NCBI GenBank assembly: GCA_013140705.1
Contig: JABFSH010000023.1
Location: 42,313 to 106,312 of the forward strand
Origin: Methylococcaceae bacterium
GTDB lineage: Bacteria; Pseudomonadota; Gammaproteobacteria; Methylococcales; Methylomonadaceae
Length of the DNA stretch: 64,000 bases
Reading direction: 5' to 3'
Made by a program: the position numbers and the translations under genes. Each line of letters opens with the position of its first letter. Positions within the stretch are counted from its first letter, which is position 1. The notes beneath the pieces were generated by a model that ran no database searches, was not told the origin of the DNA, and was given only the letters and a program-made list of their open reading frames with translations. Positions 8,107 through 17,741 of this stretch are shown here, in pieces.

Positions 8107-8592
8107 TCATGCATGTTTCATGATGCGTTCTTTTTCACGTTGCCAATCGCGATCTTTCGACGCTGCACGTTTGTCATGCAATTGCTTGCCTTTTGCCAAA
8201 CCGATCTCCAGTTTGGCACGACCGTGCTTCCAGTACATCGACAACGGAATGATGGTGTAACCTTTGCGTTCAACAGCACCGATCAGTTTGTTGATTTCGT
8301 GACGATTCAACAATAGTTTTTTCTGTCTGACCGCATCCGGATTGACATGCGTCGAAGCCGACAACAGCGCTGATATATGGGCGCCGGATAGCCAGGCTTC
8401 ACCCCGTTTCAGTACCACATAGCTTTCCTTGAGCTGGATACGCCCGTCCCTGAGACTTTTAACTTCCCAGCCCTCCAGAACTATTCCTGCCTCGAATCGC
8501 TCTTCGATGAAGTATTCGTGCGTGGCCTGGCGATTGACGGCAATCGTCGGATTTTGCTGATTTTTGTTTTTTTTGGTCTTTTTATCGGCCAT
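8107..8592 (-). CDS. smpB: SsrA-binding protein
   Basis: Delivers tmRNA to stalled ribosomes for trans-translation. 161 residues. Starts with a basic [11 protein letters not shown] segment, then [37 protein letters not shown] and the [16 protein letters not shown] region, and ends in the basic tail [13 protein letters not shown] that is required on the ribosome. It lies next to ratA/rnfH, as in many gammaproteobacteria, but in this window a transporter gene separates them. Confidence 0.97.
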   Translation of the reverse strand: MADKKTKKNKNQQNPTIAVNRQATHEYFIEERFEAGIVLEGWEVKSLRDGRIQLKESYVVLKRGEAWLSGAHISALLSASTHVNPDAVRQKKLLLNRHEINKLIGAVERKGYTIIPLSMYWKHGRAKLEIGLAKGKQLHDKRAASKDRDWQREKERIMKHA

Positions 8593-8757
8593 CGTGTGCT
8601 GATTATGATTTTTAAACTGACGTAAACAAAGATTTTTGTTATTTTACCCGATATTGCTGCAATAGTCAGAAAAGCACATGGCGATGGACGCAGACATAAT
8701 GACAATAATGAAATATCCAGCCCCATGTTTACCCTTGAGTTTTTTACAGGCACTGAG

Positions 8758-10116
8758 ATGACAGATATAAAAAAAACACAACATGAAGAATGGTCGTCGC
8801 GTTTTGCGTTCATTTTGGCCGCAACCGGTTCAGCAGTAGGCCTGGGTAATATCTGGAAATTTCCCTATATTACCGGTGAAAACGGCGGCGGCGCCTTTGT
8901 GCTGGTTTATGTGCTCTGTGTAGCGCTCATTGGCATTCCCATCATGATGGCTGAAACCTTGCTGGGCCGACGCAGCCGGCAAAATCCAGTCAATACCATG
9001 GTACTTTTGACCGAAGAAGCTCAAGCAGACAAAAACTGGCATTATTTGGGCTGGATGGGGATTACTGCCGGCTTTTTAATCCTGTCTTACTACAGTGTGA
9101 TCGCCGGCTGGGCCTCCGCTTATGTGCTAAAAGCATTCTTCGGCAGTTTTTTCAGCGCGGATGCCATTGAGATAAAAGGTATCTTTTATGATTTTATCGC
9201 CAGCCCTATACAATTGATTTTCTGGCACACACTGTTTATGGTGTCGACAATGTGGATTGTTGCGCAGGGTGTTAGCAATGGCCTGGAAAAATCGGTTCGC
9301 TTTTTAATGCCGGGCTTGTGTCTACTGCTGATTTTATTGGTAGCGTATGCCATGACGACCAGTGGGTATTTTCAAGGCCTTAATTTTTTATTTCGGCCCG
9401 ACTTTAGCAAATTAACACCCGGCTCGGTATTAACCGCCATGGGCCAAGCCTTCTTTACGCTAAGCTTGGGGATGGGCAGCGTCATGGTTTACGGCTCCTA
9501 TCTGCCGAAATCAGTTTCGATTGCCAAGGCCTCCATTATTATCGCGAGCGCCGATACGATCGTCGCCTTATTGGCGGGCATCATTATTTTCCCCATCGTG
9601 TTTACACATAACTTACATCCGGATTCAGGCCCTGGACTCATATTTCAAACCTTGCCGATTGCCTTTGGCAGCATGACCGGCGGCTGGTTGTTCGGTATCC
9701 TGTTTTTTGTCATGCTGGTTTTTGCAGCACTCACATCGTCAATAGCATTGATTGAACCTGCCGTTGCGTGGTTAGTCGAAGGCAAAGGATTGACCAGAAA
9801 AAAAGCCTGTATCTGGTCAGGTTTGGCGACTTGGTTGCTGGGCTTCGGCACCATTTTTTCGTTCAACAACTGGTCGACCTTCAAAATCTTCGATCGCAGT
9901 ATTTTTGAATTGCTGGATTATTTGACAGCAAACCTGATGTTGCCGATCGGCGGCTTCTGCATCGCCGTTTTTGCTGGCTGGATCATGAAGCCACACCACA
10001 GTGAAGAAGAGCTCAACTTGCCCAAGCCCAGCCATCACCTCTGGAAGATCCTGGTTTGCTATGTAGCGCCATTGGCTGTGTTTTTAGTCTTTTTACACGT
10101 CATCGGGATTTTATAA
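8758..10116 (+). CDS. sodium-dependent transporter, neurotransmitter:sodium symporter (SNF/NSS) family
   Basis: About 452 residues with 11-12 membrane helices. The family start is clear: EEWSSRFAFILAATGSAVGLGNIWKFPY, followed by NGGGAFVLVY, where TM1 is unwound at the Na+ and substrate site. LSLGMGSVMVYGSYLP in TM6 is also typical. ATG at 8758 (MTDIKKTQHEEW) is preferred to an upstream in-frame ATG at 8725, because homologues start just before the EEWSSR block. Likely substrate is an amino acid or related amine; the specific one cannot be read. It is transcribed divergently from smpB and sits directly upstream of ratA. Confidence 0.93.
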   Translation: MTDIKKTQHEEWSSRFAFILAATGSAVGLGNIWKFPYITGENGGGAFVLVYVLCVALIGIPIMMAETLLGRRSRQNPVNTMVLLTEEAQADKNWHYLGWMGITAGFLILSYYSVIAGWASAYVLKAFFGSFFSADAIEIKGIFYDFIASPIQLIFWHTLFMVSTMWIVAQGVSNGLEKSVRFLMPGLCLLLILLVAYAMTTSGYFQGLNFLFRPDFSKLTPGSVLTAMGQAFFTLSLGMGSVMVYGSYLPKSVSIAKASIIIASADTIVALLAGIIIFPIVFTHNLHPDSGPGLIFQTLPIAFGSMTGGWLFGILFFVMLVFAALTSSIALIEPAVAWLVEGKGLTRKKACIWSGLATWLLGFGTIFSFNNWSTFKIFDRSIFELLDYLTANLMLPIGGFCIAVFAGWIMKPHHSEEELNLPKPSHHLWKILVCYVAPLAVFLVFLHVIGIL

Positions 10117-10118
10117 CA

Positions 10119-10550
10119 ATGACTGTTGTTCAAAAAAGTGCGCTGGTTAAATTCTCGGCTCGCCAGATGTTTGATCTGGTCAATGATATTGAAGCCTATC
10201 CGCAATTTTTACCCTGGTGCAGCGGCACTCGCATCATCAAGCGCCACGACGATATCATCGAAGCAGAAATACTGATTTCCAAAGGCGGCTTTAAGAAAGC
10301 GTTCTCAACCCGAAATACCATTGATCTGGGCGGCAAAATCACCGTATCACTGCTGGATGGCCCGTTCTCTTATCTGGAAGGTGTCTGGAATTTTATGCCG
10401 TTACGGGAGGATGCCAGCAAAATATCCCTGGATCTGGAGTTTGAAATGTCCAGCAAATTGGCAAACCTGGCCTTTGGAACGGTTTTTCACCAGATCTGCA
10501 ATACCATGGTCAGTGCATTCACCACACGCGCCAAGCAAGTCTATGCTTGA
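10119..10550 (+). CDS. ratA: RatA-type START-domain protein (ubiquinone-binding/ribosome association family)
   Basis: 143 residues of the polyketide cyclase/START (COQ10-like) fold: VVQKSALVKFSARQMFDLVNDIEAYPQFLPWC, then AEILISKGGFKKAFSTRN and FEMSSKLANLAFGTVFHQ. In E. coli RatA is described as a toxin blocking 70S formation; a lipid or quinone-related role like that of Coq10 is an alternative. Start ATG at 10119 comes three bases after the transporter stop codon. The gene overlaps rnfH by 8 bp. Confidence 0.9.
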   Translation: MTVVQKSALVKFSARQMFDLVNDIEAYPQFLPWCSGTRIIKRHDDIIEAEILISKGGFKKAFSTRNTIDLGGKITVSLLDGPFSYLEGVWNFMPLREDASKISLDLEFEMSSKLANLAFGTVFHQICNTMVSAFTTRAKQVYA

Positions 10551-10815
10551 TATAGAAGTCGCATATGCCAAGCCGGAACAGCAAGTGATTATTGCGCTGC
10601 AACTACCGGAAGACACGACACTGATAGAAGCCATCAAGATTTCTGGTTTACTTGACCGTTTCCCTGAAATCTCTCAAACCGACCTCAACGCCGGCATTTT
10701 TGGCAATGTTTATCCTCTTGACCAGGCATTGAAGCAGGGCGACCGGGTGGAAATCTACCGGCCCTTGCAGCACGATCCCAAAGAAGCTAGAAGACGAAGA
10801 GCCGCAAAAAGCTAA
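10543..10815 (+). CDS. rnfH: RnfH family ubiquitin-like protein
   Basis: 90 residues beginning MLDIEVAYAKPEQQ, with a ubiquitin/ThiS-like beta-grasp pattern (LPEDTTLIEAIKISGLLDRFPEI, GNVYPLDQALKQGDRVEIYRPL) and a basic tail DPKEARRRRAAKS. The start lies inside the end of ratA, an 8-bp overlap, which is the usual ratA-rnfH (ratAB) arrangement. Its biochemical role is not settled. Confidence 0.92.
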   Translation: MLDIEVAYAKPEQQVIIALQLPEDTTLIEAIKISGLLDRFPEISQTDLNAGIFGNVYPLDQALKQGDRVEIYRPLQHDPKEARRRRAAKS

Positions 10816-10836
10816 GCTCCTCCCTTTTCACCCGGC

Positions 10837-11439
10837 TTATTCCCTGTTCTGAAATACCAGCAGCCGATTATTGGCCGGCATGGCATAATCATTCAGTAGA
10901 CGAAGTCCTTGGCTTTCTGCCAAAGTAAAAACAGCTTCGCTCTCCCTGATTCCACTTAGCGGATCTCTATCTTTCAACCATTGATCAAAACGGGCATTGC
11001 TGTCGCTGGTATAGCGACCATGATAATTGAACGGACCATATATACAGATCAACGCCAAGGGATTCAAATAGTAGGGCAGTTTTGCAAACATTAATTCTAC
11101 AGATTGCCAACTCAGTATATGTAATGTATTTGCAGTAAATAGCGCATCAATGCCGGCACAGGGCCAAACCGATTGAGTTACATCCAGGGCAATGGGCTGA
11201 TTCAGATTAGCTAACTGCGCTTCTGATCGCCATGCGTTAATCCCGGCAATATTTTCTTCCCTGTCTGTAGGCTGCCAGATCAAATGTGGCAACTGGCTAG
11301 CGAAGTAGCTTGCGTGCTGCCCCGTACCGCTGCCGATTTCCCAAACGGTAGCCGGTTGACGATAAACCTCACGAATAACCTGTAATATCGGAATTTTGTT
11401 ATTTTCACAGGCTTGAGAGAACGGTTTATTGGACATCAT
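10837..11439 (-). CDS. DUF938 family SAM-dependent methyltransferase
   Basis: 200 residues with a class I methyltransferase core: VWEIGSGTGQHASYFA (motif I), WQPTDREEN and the DUF938-typical LICIYGPFNYHGRYTSDSNARFDQWLKDRDP. The substrate is unknown. It is convergent with rnfH and on the same strand as bamE. Start at 11439 gives MMSNKPFSQ; the second Met is equally possible. Confidence 0.9.
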   Translation of the reverse strand: MMSNKPFSQACENNKIPILQVIREVYRQPATVWEIGSGTGQHASYFASQLPHLIWQPTDREENIAGINAWRSEAQLANLNQPIALDVTQSVWPCAGIDALFTANTLHILSWQSVELMFAKLPYYLNPLALICIYGPFNYHGRYTSDSNARFDQWLKDRDPLSGIRESEAVFTLAESQGLRLLNDYAMPANNRLLVFQNRE

Positions 11440-11571
11440 TGATTATTAAGCTCCAAAGGAAGAAACCTCAATCGACACAGTGAAATTGAGGATAAATAAA
11501 GCCTTACCCCTCGATTCCGCCACACATCATCAAGGCTTGCAGCGTACCAGAGCAAAGTACAGAGCAGCCAT

Positions 11572-12171
11572 TTATTTTACTTTGGGCGAATCATCTTCCT
11601 TGGACTGGATCTCCTCCGCTTTCTCCTTTTTAGCCGCATCATCATCGTCGCTATCATAACTGACCAAGCCGGTGATTTTTTCCCATAACGTCCTGTCAAG
11701 ATCTCGTTTGGGCACATCCACAGTGGTTTCAGTGCTTATTTTTAACGCGGATTGCGTGCCAGGTCGAAAATCACCTTGAATACCTGACAGTTGATCATTG
11801 TTAAAATAGAGGGAAATGCGCTTTTGCACTCTATCTTCACCGCTCTTCTGTTCAGAGAAGATATAATCCCAGCGCGTTTGGTGGAAAACATCCACCACCA
11901 TCGGTGAACCCATGATATAAAGAACCTGGCGCTTACTCATTTGAGGACGGAGTTGGTCAACCATGTCCTGATCTACGATATTGCCTTGCTGGACTTCCAA
12001 TCGATAAACACCCGGCAAATGATCAAAAATGGTCGCACAGGAAACCACCGGCAGGCTAACCGCCACAACAAGAATTCGGGGAATAGAGTCCAGTCGTGCC
12101 GGTAACAACGATAGCAAGCAACGTTTAAAAGCGTTACCTCTCAAACTTAAAGAAAAATACAAATTTCTCAT
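11572..12171 (-). CDS. bamE: outer membrane protein assembly factor BamE (SmpA/OmlA lipoprotein)
   Basis: Lipoprotein of the Bam complex, which inserts beta-barrel proteins in the outer membrane. The BamE signature is present: QGNIVDQDMVDQLRPQMSK then QVLYIMGSPMVVDVFHQTRWDYIF. A lipobox-like LPVVSCA places the acylated Cys about 45 residues from the first Met. The true start may be internal, since a 45-residue leader is long. Compared with E. coli (113 residues) there is a C-terminal extension ending in a Lys/Glu/Asp-rich tail. It is divergent from fur, a classic gammaproteobacterial pairing. Confidence 0.92.
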   Translation of the reverse strand: MRNLYFSLSLRGNAFKRCLLSLLPARLDSIPRILVVAVSLPVVSCATIFDHLPGVYRLEVQQGNIVDQDMVDQLRPQMSKRQVLYIMGSPMVVDVFHQTRWDYIFSEQKSGEDRVQKRISLYFNNDQLSGIQGDFRPGTQSALKISTETTVDVPKRDLDRTLWEKITGLVSYDSDDDDAAKKEKAEEIQSKEDDSPKVK

Positions 12172-12317
12172 TATCAGGCAATGAAAGAATATAAAAGTGT
12201 AAAATCATACAGGATGTTAAATCATAATCCTATAAAACAGTCATGTTGTTAATCGCTAAAAATCGCTACAATGTGCCAACTACCCTAAAAAGCATCCGCA
12301 AGGCGTAATGGAGATTG
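12172..12317. promoter_or_regulatory. bamE-fur divergent intergenic region
   Basis: 146-bp AT-rich spacer between two divergent genes; it must carry both promoters. A Fur autoregulation site might be expected, but I cannot point to a clear Fur-box match. Confidence 0.35.
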
Positions 12318-12737
12318 ATGTTGGAAACTCATGATTTAAGAAATGCAGGTCTTAAAGTGACTTTACCCAGGGTCAAGATTCTGCAAATTTTAGAAAAACA
12401 GGTCGATGAACGCCATTTGACAGCTGAAAAAGTCTACAAAATTCTGTTGAGTGAAGACGAAGATATCGGATTAGCCACCGTGTACCGGGTTTTAACGCAG
12501 TTTGAGGCCGCCGGCCTGGTAACGCGACATCACTTTGAGGGCGGCAACTCGGTATTTGAATTGTCCAAAGGCGATCATCACGATCATATACTTTGTCTGA
12601 AATGCGGTAAAGTCGATGAGTTTAGTGATGAAATCATCGAAACCCGACAGAAGGAAATTGCCAATAACCTGGGCTATCAATTAACCGGTCACGGCCTTTA
12701 TTTATATGGGTATTGCCCACATTGCAAAAAACCCTGA
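12318..12737 (+). CDS. fur: ferric uptake regulator
   Basis: Iron-responsive transcription repressor, about 139 residues. Winged-helix N-terminus (LRNAGLKVTLPRVKILQIL, TAEKVYKILL, GLATVYRVLTQFEAAGLV), then the metal-sensing domain with HHFEGGNSVFEL, DHHDHILCLKCGKVDEF and a C-terminal CPHC pair. The start is ATG at 12318 or the TTG just before; the ATG is more plausible. Confidence 0.96.
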   Translation: MLETHDLRNAGLKVTLPRVKILQILEKQVDERHLTAEKVYKILLSEDEDIGLATVYRVLTQFEAAGLVTRHHFEGGNSVFELSKGDHHDHILCLKCGKVDEFSDEIIETRQKEIANNLGYQLTGHGLYLYGYCPHCKKP

Positions 12738-12761
12738 TTTTCTCCCCTAACAAAAAACTTC

Positions 12762-14009
12762 ATGTTTAAACCCTTAATATTTTATATCGGCTTACGTTAT
12801 ACGCGAGCCAAACGCCGAACACAGTTTATTTCCTTTATTACACTCACTTCGATACTCGGAACAGCGCTGGGGGTAACCGCTCTGATCACGGTGCTTTCGG
12901 TCATGAATGGCTTTGAAGCCGAATTGCGGGAACGCATCTTAGGTATGACTTCGCATGCGACCATGACTGGTAAATTCGGTCAGCTCGACAATTGGCAGGA
13001 ACTGGATCAAAAAATCAAGGGTTATCCGCACATCCAGGGTGCTGCACCCTTTATCAATGGTCAGGTCATGATTAATGCCGACCGGCGTGTCAGCGGCACG
13101 ATGTTAAACGGCATATTGCCGGATTATGAAGGCAAGGTTTCTGAAGTCGCTGAAAAAATGAAAGTTGGCAAGCTTACCGACCTGGTACCCGGCGAGTACG
13201 GCATTGTATTGGGTGCCGAACTGGCCAATTTTCTCGGCGTCATGATGGGCGAGAAAATCACCATCATCAGTCCACAAATCAATTCAACGCCGGCCGGCAT
13301 TGTACCCAGAATGCGGCGCTTTACCATTGTCGGCATTTTTCAGGTCGGCATGTACGAATACGATCGTAACATGGCGATCATTCATATCGAGGACGCAGCC
13401 AAATTATTCCGCATGGAAACGGCCGTTTCTGGATTGCGCATTAAACTTGATGATGTTTTCAATGCCCCGGCCATCACGCGTTCGATGGCTGAAGAGTTTT
13501 ACGATCAGTATCAGGTCAGTGACTGGACGCAGGCACATAGTAATTTTTTCCGGGCCATACAGACGGAAAAGCGGGTCATGTTCATCATCTTGTTGCTAAT
13601 CGTTGCCGTGGCCGCCTTTAACATCGTTTCAACGCTGGTGATGGTCGTCACCGATAAACGCGGTGATATTGCGATCCTGAAAACCCAGGGACTGACGTCG
13701 GGTTCAGTGATGGGTATCTTTATCGTGTTAGGCACCATCATTGGCGTCGTGGGCACACTGTTAGGGACTGTGGGCGGCATAGCGCTGGCGCTAAATGTGG
13801 AAACCATCGTCCCTGCCATTGAAAAACTGTTTCGTGTCAAGTTTCTGGCAGCCGATGTTTACTATATCAGTTACCTGCCTTCAAAACTGGTTTGGTCAGA
13901 CGTCTATGCGATTTCCGGCATGGCCTTTTTACTGTCATTATTAGCCACACTCTATCCTGCCTGGCAAGCCTCTAAAATAAACCCGGCGGAAGTCCTCAGA
14001 TATGAATAA
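12762..14009 (+). CDS. lolC: lipoprotein-releasing ABC transporter permease LolC/LolE/LolF family
   Basis: 415 residues. One N-terminal TM segment, a large periplasmic domain (about residues 50-265), then three C-terminal TM segments with the FtsX/MacB-type domain. The start [32 protein letters not shown] and the NPAEVLRYE end are typical. With LolD it extracts lipoproteins from the inner membrane and passes them to LolA. Only one permease gene precedes lolD, so the transporter may be the homodimeric LolDF type rather than LolCDE, unless a second permease lies elsewhere. The end overlaps lolD by 8 bp. Confidence 0.93.
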   Translation: MFKPLIFYIGLRYTRAKRRTQFISFITLTSILGTALGVTALITVLSVMNGFEAELRERILGMTSHATMTGKFGQLDNWQELDQKIKGYPHIQGAAPFINGQVMINADRRVSGTMLNGILPDYEGKVSEVAEKMKVGKLTDLVPGEYGIVLGAELANFLGVMMGEKITIISPQINSTPAGIVPRMRRFTIVGIFQVGMYEYDRNMAIIHIEDAAKLFRMETAVSGLRIKLDDVFNAPAITRSMAEEFYDQYQVSDWTQAHSNFFRAIQTEKRVMFIILLLIVAVAAFNIVSTLVMVVTDKRGDIAILKTQGLTSGSVMGIFIVLGTIIGVVGTLLGTVGGIALALNVETIVPAIEKLFRVKFLAADVYYISYLPSKLVWSDVYAISGMAFLLSLLATLYPAWQASKINPAEVLRYE

Positions 14010-14682
14010 TACCGGCATTCTTCAGTGCAAGCAGTTAACAAAACGCTACACCCAGGGCGAACTGGATGTAGAAGTTTTAAAAGGCGTGAACTTAACAATA
14101 AACACTGGCGAACGCGTCGCAATCATGGGTGCCTCCGGATCCGGCAAAAGCACACTGCTGCATTTGCTCGGAGGTCTCGAAAAATCCAGTGGTGGTGAAG
14201 TCATTCTGGATGGTGTCAATCTCAGTAAAACCAGTGCCACCAAGCTGGCCAAATTGAGGAATAAATCCTTAGGTTTTATCTATCAGTCCCATCACTTGCT
14301 GGGCGAGTTCACGGTTCTGGAAAATGTCGCCATGCCGTTGCTGATTGCCGGCCTTCCGGTAAAGCAGGCGAGTCTTCGAGCCAGTGATTTATTAAAGCGT
14401 GTCGGCCTCGGCCACCGTATCGAACACAAACCCGGTGAACTGTCTGGCGGTGAACGGCAACGTGCGGCAGTCGCCAGAGCCTTGATAAACAAACCCGGCG
14501 TTGTACTGGCTGACGAACCGACTGGAAATCTGGATAGCAAGACAGCAGAACAGGTTTATCAATTAATGCTGGAATTAAATCAGGAACTGAATGTCAGCTT
14601 TTTAGTCGTTACCCACGATCATGAGTTGGCCACAAAAATGGGCAAGGTCTTGCATATGGAAGATGGCGTCATTACAGGATAA
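14002..14682 (+). CDS. lolD: lipoprotein-releasing system ATP-binding protein
   Basis: 226-residue ABC ATPase of the LolD/MacB/FtsE group. Walker [10 protein letters not shown], signature [15 protein letters not shown], Walker [13 protein letters not shown], switch His in VVTHDHELA. The family-specific [20 protein letters not shown] follows the Q-loop. It overlaps and works with the upstream permease. Confidence 0.96.
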   Translation: MNNTGILQCKQLTKRYTQGELDVEVLKGVNLTINTGERVAIMGASGSGKSTLLHLLGGLEKSSGGEVILDGVNLSKTSATKLAKLRNKSLGFIYQSHHLLGEFTVLENVAMPLLIAGLPVKQASLRASDLLKRVGLGHRIEHKPGELSGGERQRAAVARALINKPGVVLADEPTGNLDSKTAEQVYQLMLELNQELNVSFLVVTHDHELATKMGKVLHMEDGVITG

Positions 14683-14719
14683 TAACGTGATAATTCAGCT
14701 TTGAGCCGTCTAGCAACAG

Positions 14720-15271
14720 TTAGAACACGGATGATTTGAAGGGATTTTTTTTAGTCGCTTTCAACAATCGGGCGGACTTCCTGGCCTCCCACTTTTTAAG
14801 CACATGGGAACGCCAGAAATAGTTGATACCAAAATACCCTGCAGCTGAACAAATAATGCCCAATACCAGACAGCCCGTTAAAAATGGCACCAGAATGTCG
14901 CCCGACAAGATGGCATCAAGCGAAAACGAAGCCGCCGGCACATTCAGCAGATGAAGCCCTACCCAGTAGGCGAAATAAAACAGCGGCGGCATCGTTACTG
15001 GATTCGTGATCCACACTAAACCAACAGAAATCGGAATATTCGATCTGAAATAAATGGCTCCAATAGCCCCAAAAACCATTTGCATCGGTGTCGGCACCCA
15101 TGCGCAAAACAAGCCCACGGCAAATGCTTTGGCAACCGAACGTCGATTCAAATGCCAAAGATTGGGCTCAAGTAATCTATCACCAAGAAACTGAAGGTTT
15201 TTGTGCCGTTTAATCACATCATGATCAGGAATAAACCTGTCGATCAGTTTTTGAATAAATTCTTTGGCCAT
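14720..15271 (-). CDS. DUF2062 family membrane protein
   Basis: 183 residues with two or three membrane segments and the DUF2062 patterns RSVAKAFAVGLFCAWVPTPMQM and ITNPVTMPPLFYFAYWVG. The function of the family is not established. It is convergent with lolD and divergent from comEC; DUF2062 genes are often found beside lol/comEC genes in gammaproteobacteria. Confidence 0.88.
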   Translation of the reverse strand: MAKEFIQKLIDRFIPDHDVIKRHKNLQFLGDRLLEPNLWHLNRRSVAKAFAVGLFCAWVPTPMQMVFGAIGAIYFRSNIPISVGLVWITNPVTMPPLFYFAYWVGLHLLNVPAASFSLDAILSGDILVPFLTGCLVLGIICSAAGYFGINYFWRSHVLKKWEARKSARLLKATKKNPFKSSVF

Positions 15272-15348
15272 CGTTATTTATAGTTTTAGTAATTGTTGAA
15301 TTAAGTTTATCAGGTTTTTTGTCAACCTTAAAAATAACGAGACACCGA

Positions 15349-17613
15349 ATGGTTGCTTATGCATTGTCCCTACTGGCCGGAATCGTATTAGTTCAGCAAT
15401 TGACGGTGTTACCGAATTATCCCTGGCTCGTAGCGGCCCTCCCCGTCGTCGTTATGAATGCCTGGCTACGCTATTGGCATTGTCTGTTTTTTATAATGGG
15501 CATACTCTGGGCAATGCTGTTTGCAAGCGTAAGGCTTCAGGATCAGCTACCTGTCGCACTGGAGGGCATGGATATTCCGGTTGAGGGCTATATTGCGGAC
15601 TTACCCAGACAGGATGACAGACAGAGCCGCTTCGAATTCATTGTCACTGAATCACCGAAAACACTGCCAACCCCATTGAAATTAAGCTGGTACTTTCCCG
15701 ATCAACAGCTCAAAGCCGGACAGCATTGGTCTTTTACCGTTAAACTGAAACGACCGCATGGCACATTCAATCCCGGCGGCTTTGATTATGAGCGCTGGTT
15801 ATTTGCCGAAGGCATTGGTGCCACGGGTTATATCCGGCCAAATCCGAAGCCTGCGCTATTAAAGCAAGCCCCGGATTGGAACTCAATTACCGTATGGCGG
15901 CAAATGCTGGTTGATCGTTTGGATCAACTACTTCCTGATTCGCCTCAGCTTGCACTGATCAAGGCATTGACGATTGGCGACGGCAATAGTATCAGTCAAG
16001 CACAATGGGACTTATTCCGAAAAACCGGCACAACTCATCTTGTCGTTATTTCCGGCTCCCACATCGGCCTGATTGCCGGTCTGGTGTATTTTTTGGTGCT
16101 TCGTTTGTGGGCCTGGACCGGCCTGCTCGCCTGGTCACCGCCGAAAGTCGCTGCCTGCACGGCTACGTCGTTTGCTGTCTTTTATTCAGCGCTGGCGGGT
16201 TTTTCCGTTCCGACCCAGCGGGCGATGATTACGCTGGCCATAGTCATGATTGCTATTGTTCTGAAACGCAATACTCGCCCCATGAATGTCCTGGCCATCG
16301 CATTATGCTTAATCCTGTTGTACGATCCATTAGCGGTCTTGTCAGTAGGCTTTTGGCTATCATTTCTGGCTGTCGGACTCATCATTTACACATTCGCTGG
16401 GCGATTGGCGAAACCGGGCTATATCGCCGGCGTTATCAAGATCAATTGGGTGACATCAGTCGGTTTATCGCCCTTGCTGTTATTTTTTTTCCAGCAAGTG
16501 TCTGTTATTGCGCCGCTGGCTAACCTGATTGCTGTCCCGATCATCAGCCTGCTGGTTGTACCGCTGTCGCTGATTGCCATTATCGCCCTGTTTTTTTCGC
16601 CGTTACTGGCGAAAGCGCTATTTTTGCCTGTCAACATCAGCTTGCAGGGTTTGTGTTGGTTCCTGGAACAGTTGGCTAATATTCCAATGGCGACCATCAC
16701 GCATCCGACACCCTCGATTTGGGCTTTGTTATTTGCCATTCCCGGAATTTTATTGCTTCTGGCGCCCACTGGCATTCCATCCCGCTGGCTGGGACTGGTG
16801 CTGTTTTTACCAATGGCTTTCCCAAACAAGCCCATGTTGCAACCGGGTAATGTCGACATGACGTTACTGGATGTCGGGCAGGGTTTATCAGCCGTAGTAC
16901 AAACCTCCCATCATGTGCTGGTTTTCGATACAGGCGCAAAGTTTTCCATCGACAGTGATATTGGTAAAACCGTGTTATTGCCCTATCTCCTTTATAAGGG
17001 TATTGATCAAATCGATACGCTGATTATCAGTCATGGTGATAACGACCATGTCGGCGGTGCCGAAACATTGATGACTAACCTGCCTACGAAACAACTGATC
17101 ACTAGCGCACCGCAACAGTTGACCCCTTATTCGCCAACACCCTGTCAAGCCGGGCAATCGTGGAACTGGGACGGTGTCAGCTTTTCGATTTTGGCGCCGC
17201 CACCAATTCAGTTTCCGTCGGAAAACGATAATTCCTGTGTGCTGAAAATTCAATCCGACAAACTAACCATCCTGTTGACCGGCGATATCGAAGCCGAAGC
17301 GGAATACTGGCTGGTTGGCACCTATGGAGAAAACCTCAAGGCCGATATACTTGTCGCTCCGCATCATGGCAGCAAAACCTCATCCACCACCGGTTTTCTG
17401 CAATTCGTCCATCCCGACTATGTACTGATTCCTGCCGGTTACCGAAATCAGTTTGGCCATCCGCATAAGGAGGTTTTATCACGATACAGTAATATAAAAG
17501 CAACATGGCTGAATACCGCTGACAGCGGAGCAATTTTGATAAATGCAAGTGATGATTCATGGGCTGTTAAAACATGGCGGGAAACTGAGGATCACTATTG
17601 GAATTTTAGATAA
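15349..17613 (+). CDS. comEC: DNA internalisation-related competence protein ComEC/Rec2
   Basis: About 754 residues. An N-terminal soluble/OB-like part (DUF4131), a central multi-TM competence domain (ALTIGDGNSISQAQWDLFRKTGTTHLVVISGSHIGL core), and a C-terminal metallo-beta-lactamase-like domain. The latter shows LDVGQGLSAVV, the metal-site SHGDNDHVGG and VAPHHGSKTSST. It forms the inner-membrane channel for single-stranded DNA in natural transformation. ATG at 15349 is preferred to an in-frame TTG at 15319. Confidence 0.95.
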   Translation: MVAYALSLLAGIVLVQQLTVLPNYPWLVAALPVVVMNAWLRYWHCLFFIMGILWAMLFASVRLQDQLPVALEGMDIPVEGYIADLPRQDDRQSRFEFIVTESPKTLPTPLKLSWYFPDQQLKAGQHWSFTVKLKRPHGTFNPGGFDYERWLFAEGIGATGYIRPNPKPALLKQAPDWNSITVWRQMLVDRLDQLLPDSPQLALIKALTIGDGNSISQAQWDLFRKTGTTHLVVISGSHIGLIAGLVYFLVLRLWAWTGLLAWSPPKVAACTATSFAVFYSALAGFSVPTQRAMITLAIVMIAIVLKRNTRPMNVLAIALCLILLYDPLAVLSVGFWLSFLAVGLIIYTFAGRLAKPGYIAGVIKINWVTSVGLSPLLLFFFQQVSVIAPLANLIAVPIISLLVVPLSLIAIIALFFSPLLAKALFLPVNISLQGLCWFLEQLANIPMATITHPTPSIWALLFAIPGILLLLAPTGIPSRWLGLVLFLPMAFPNKPMLQPGNVDMTLLDVGQGLSAVVQTSHHVLVFDTGAKFSIDSDIGKTVLLPYLLYKGIDQIDTLIISHGDNDHVGGAETLMTNLPTKQLITSAPQQLTPYSPTPCQAGQSWNWDGVSFSILAPPPIQFPSENDNSCVLKIQSDKLTILLTGDIEAEAEYWLVGTYGENLKADILVAPHHGSKTSSTTGFLQFVHPDYVLIPAGYRNQFGHPHKEVLSRYSNIKATWLNTADSGAILINASDDSWAVKTWRETEDHYWNFR

Positions 17614-17741
17614 TCCGCACACACTCATTGAAAACCAGGCAGCGTCAGCACCGCGTACCTTTTGGAACATCTTCATCAACTTGCTTTACAATAGGCACGC
17701 AATGCGTTCTATTTTCATCTAATACCCTGGAGAGAACTCAC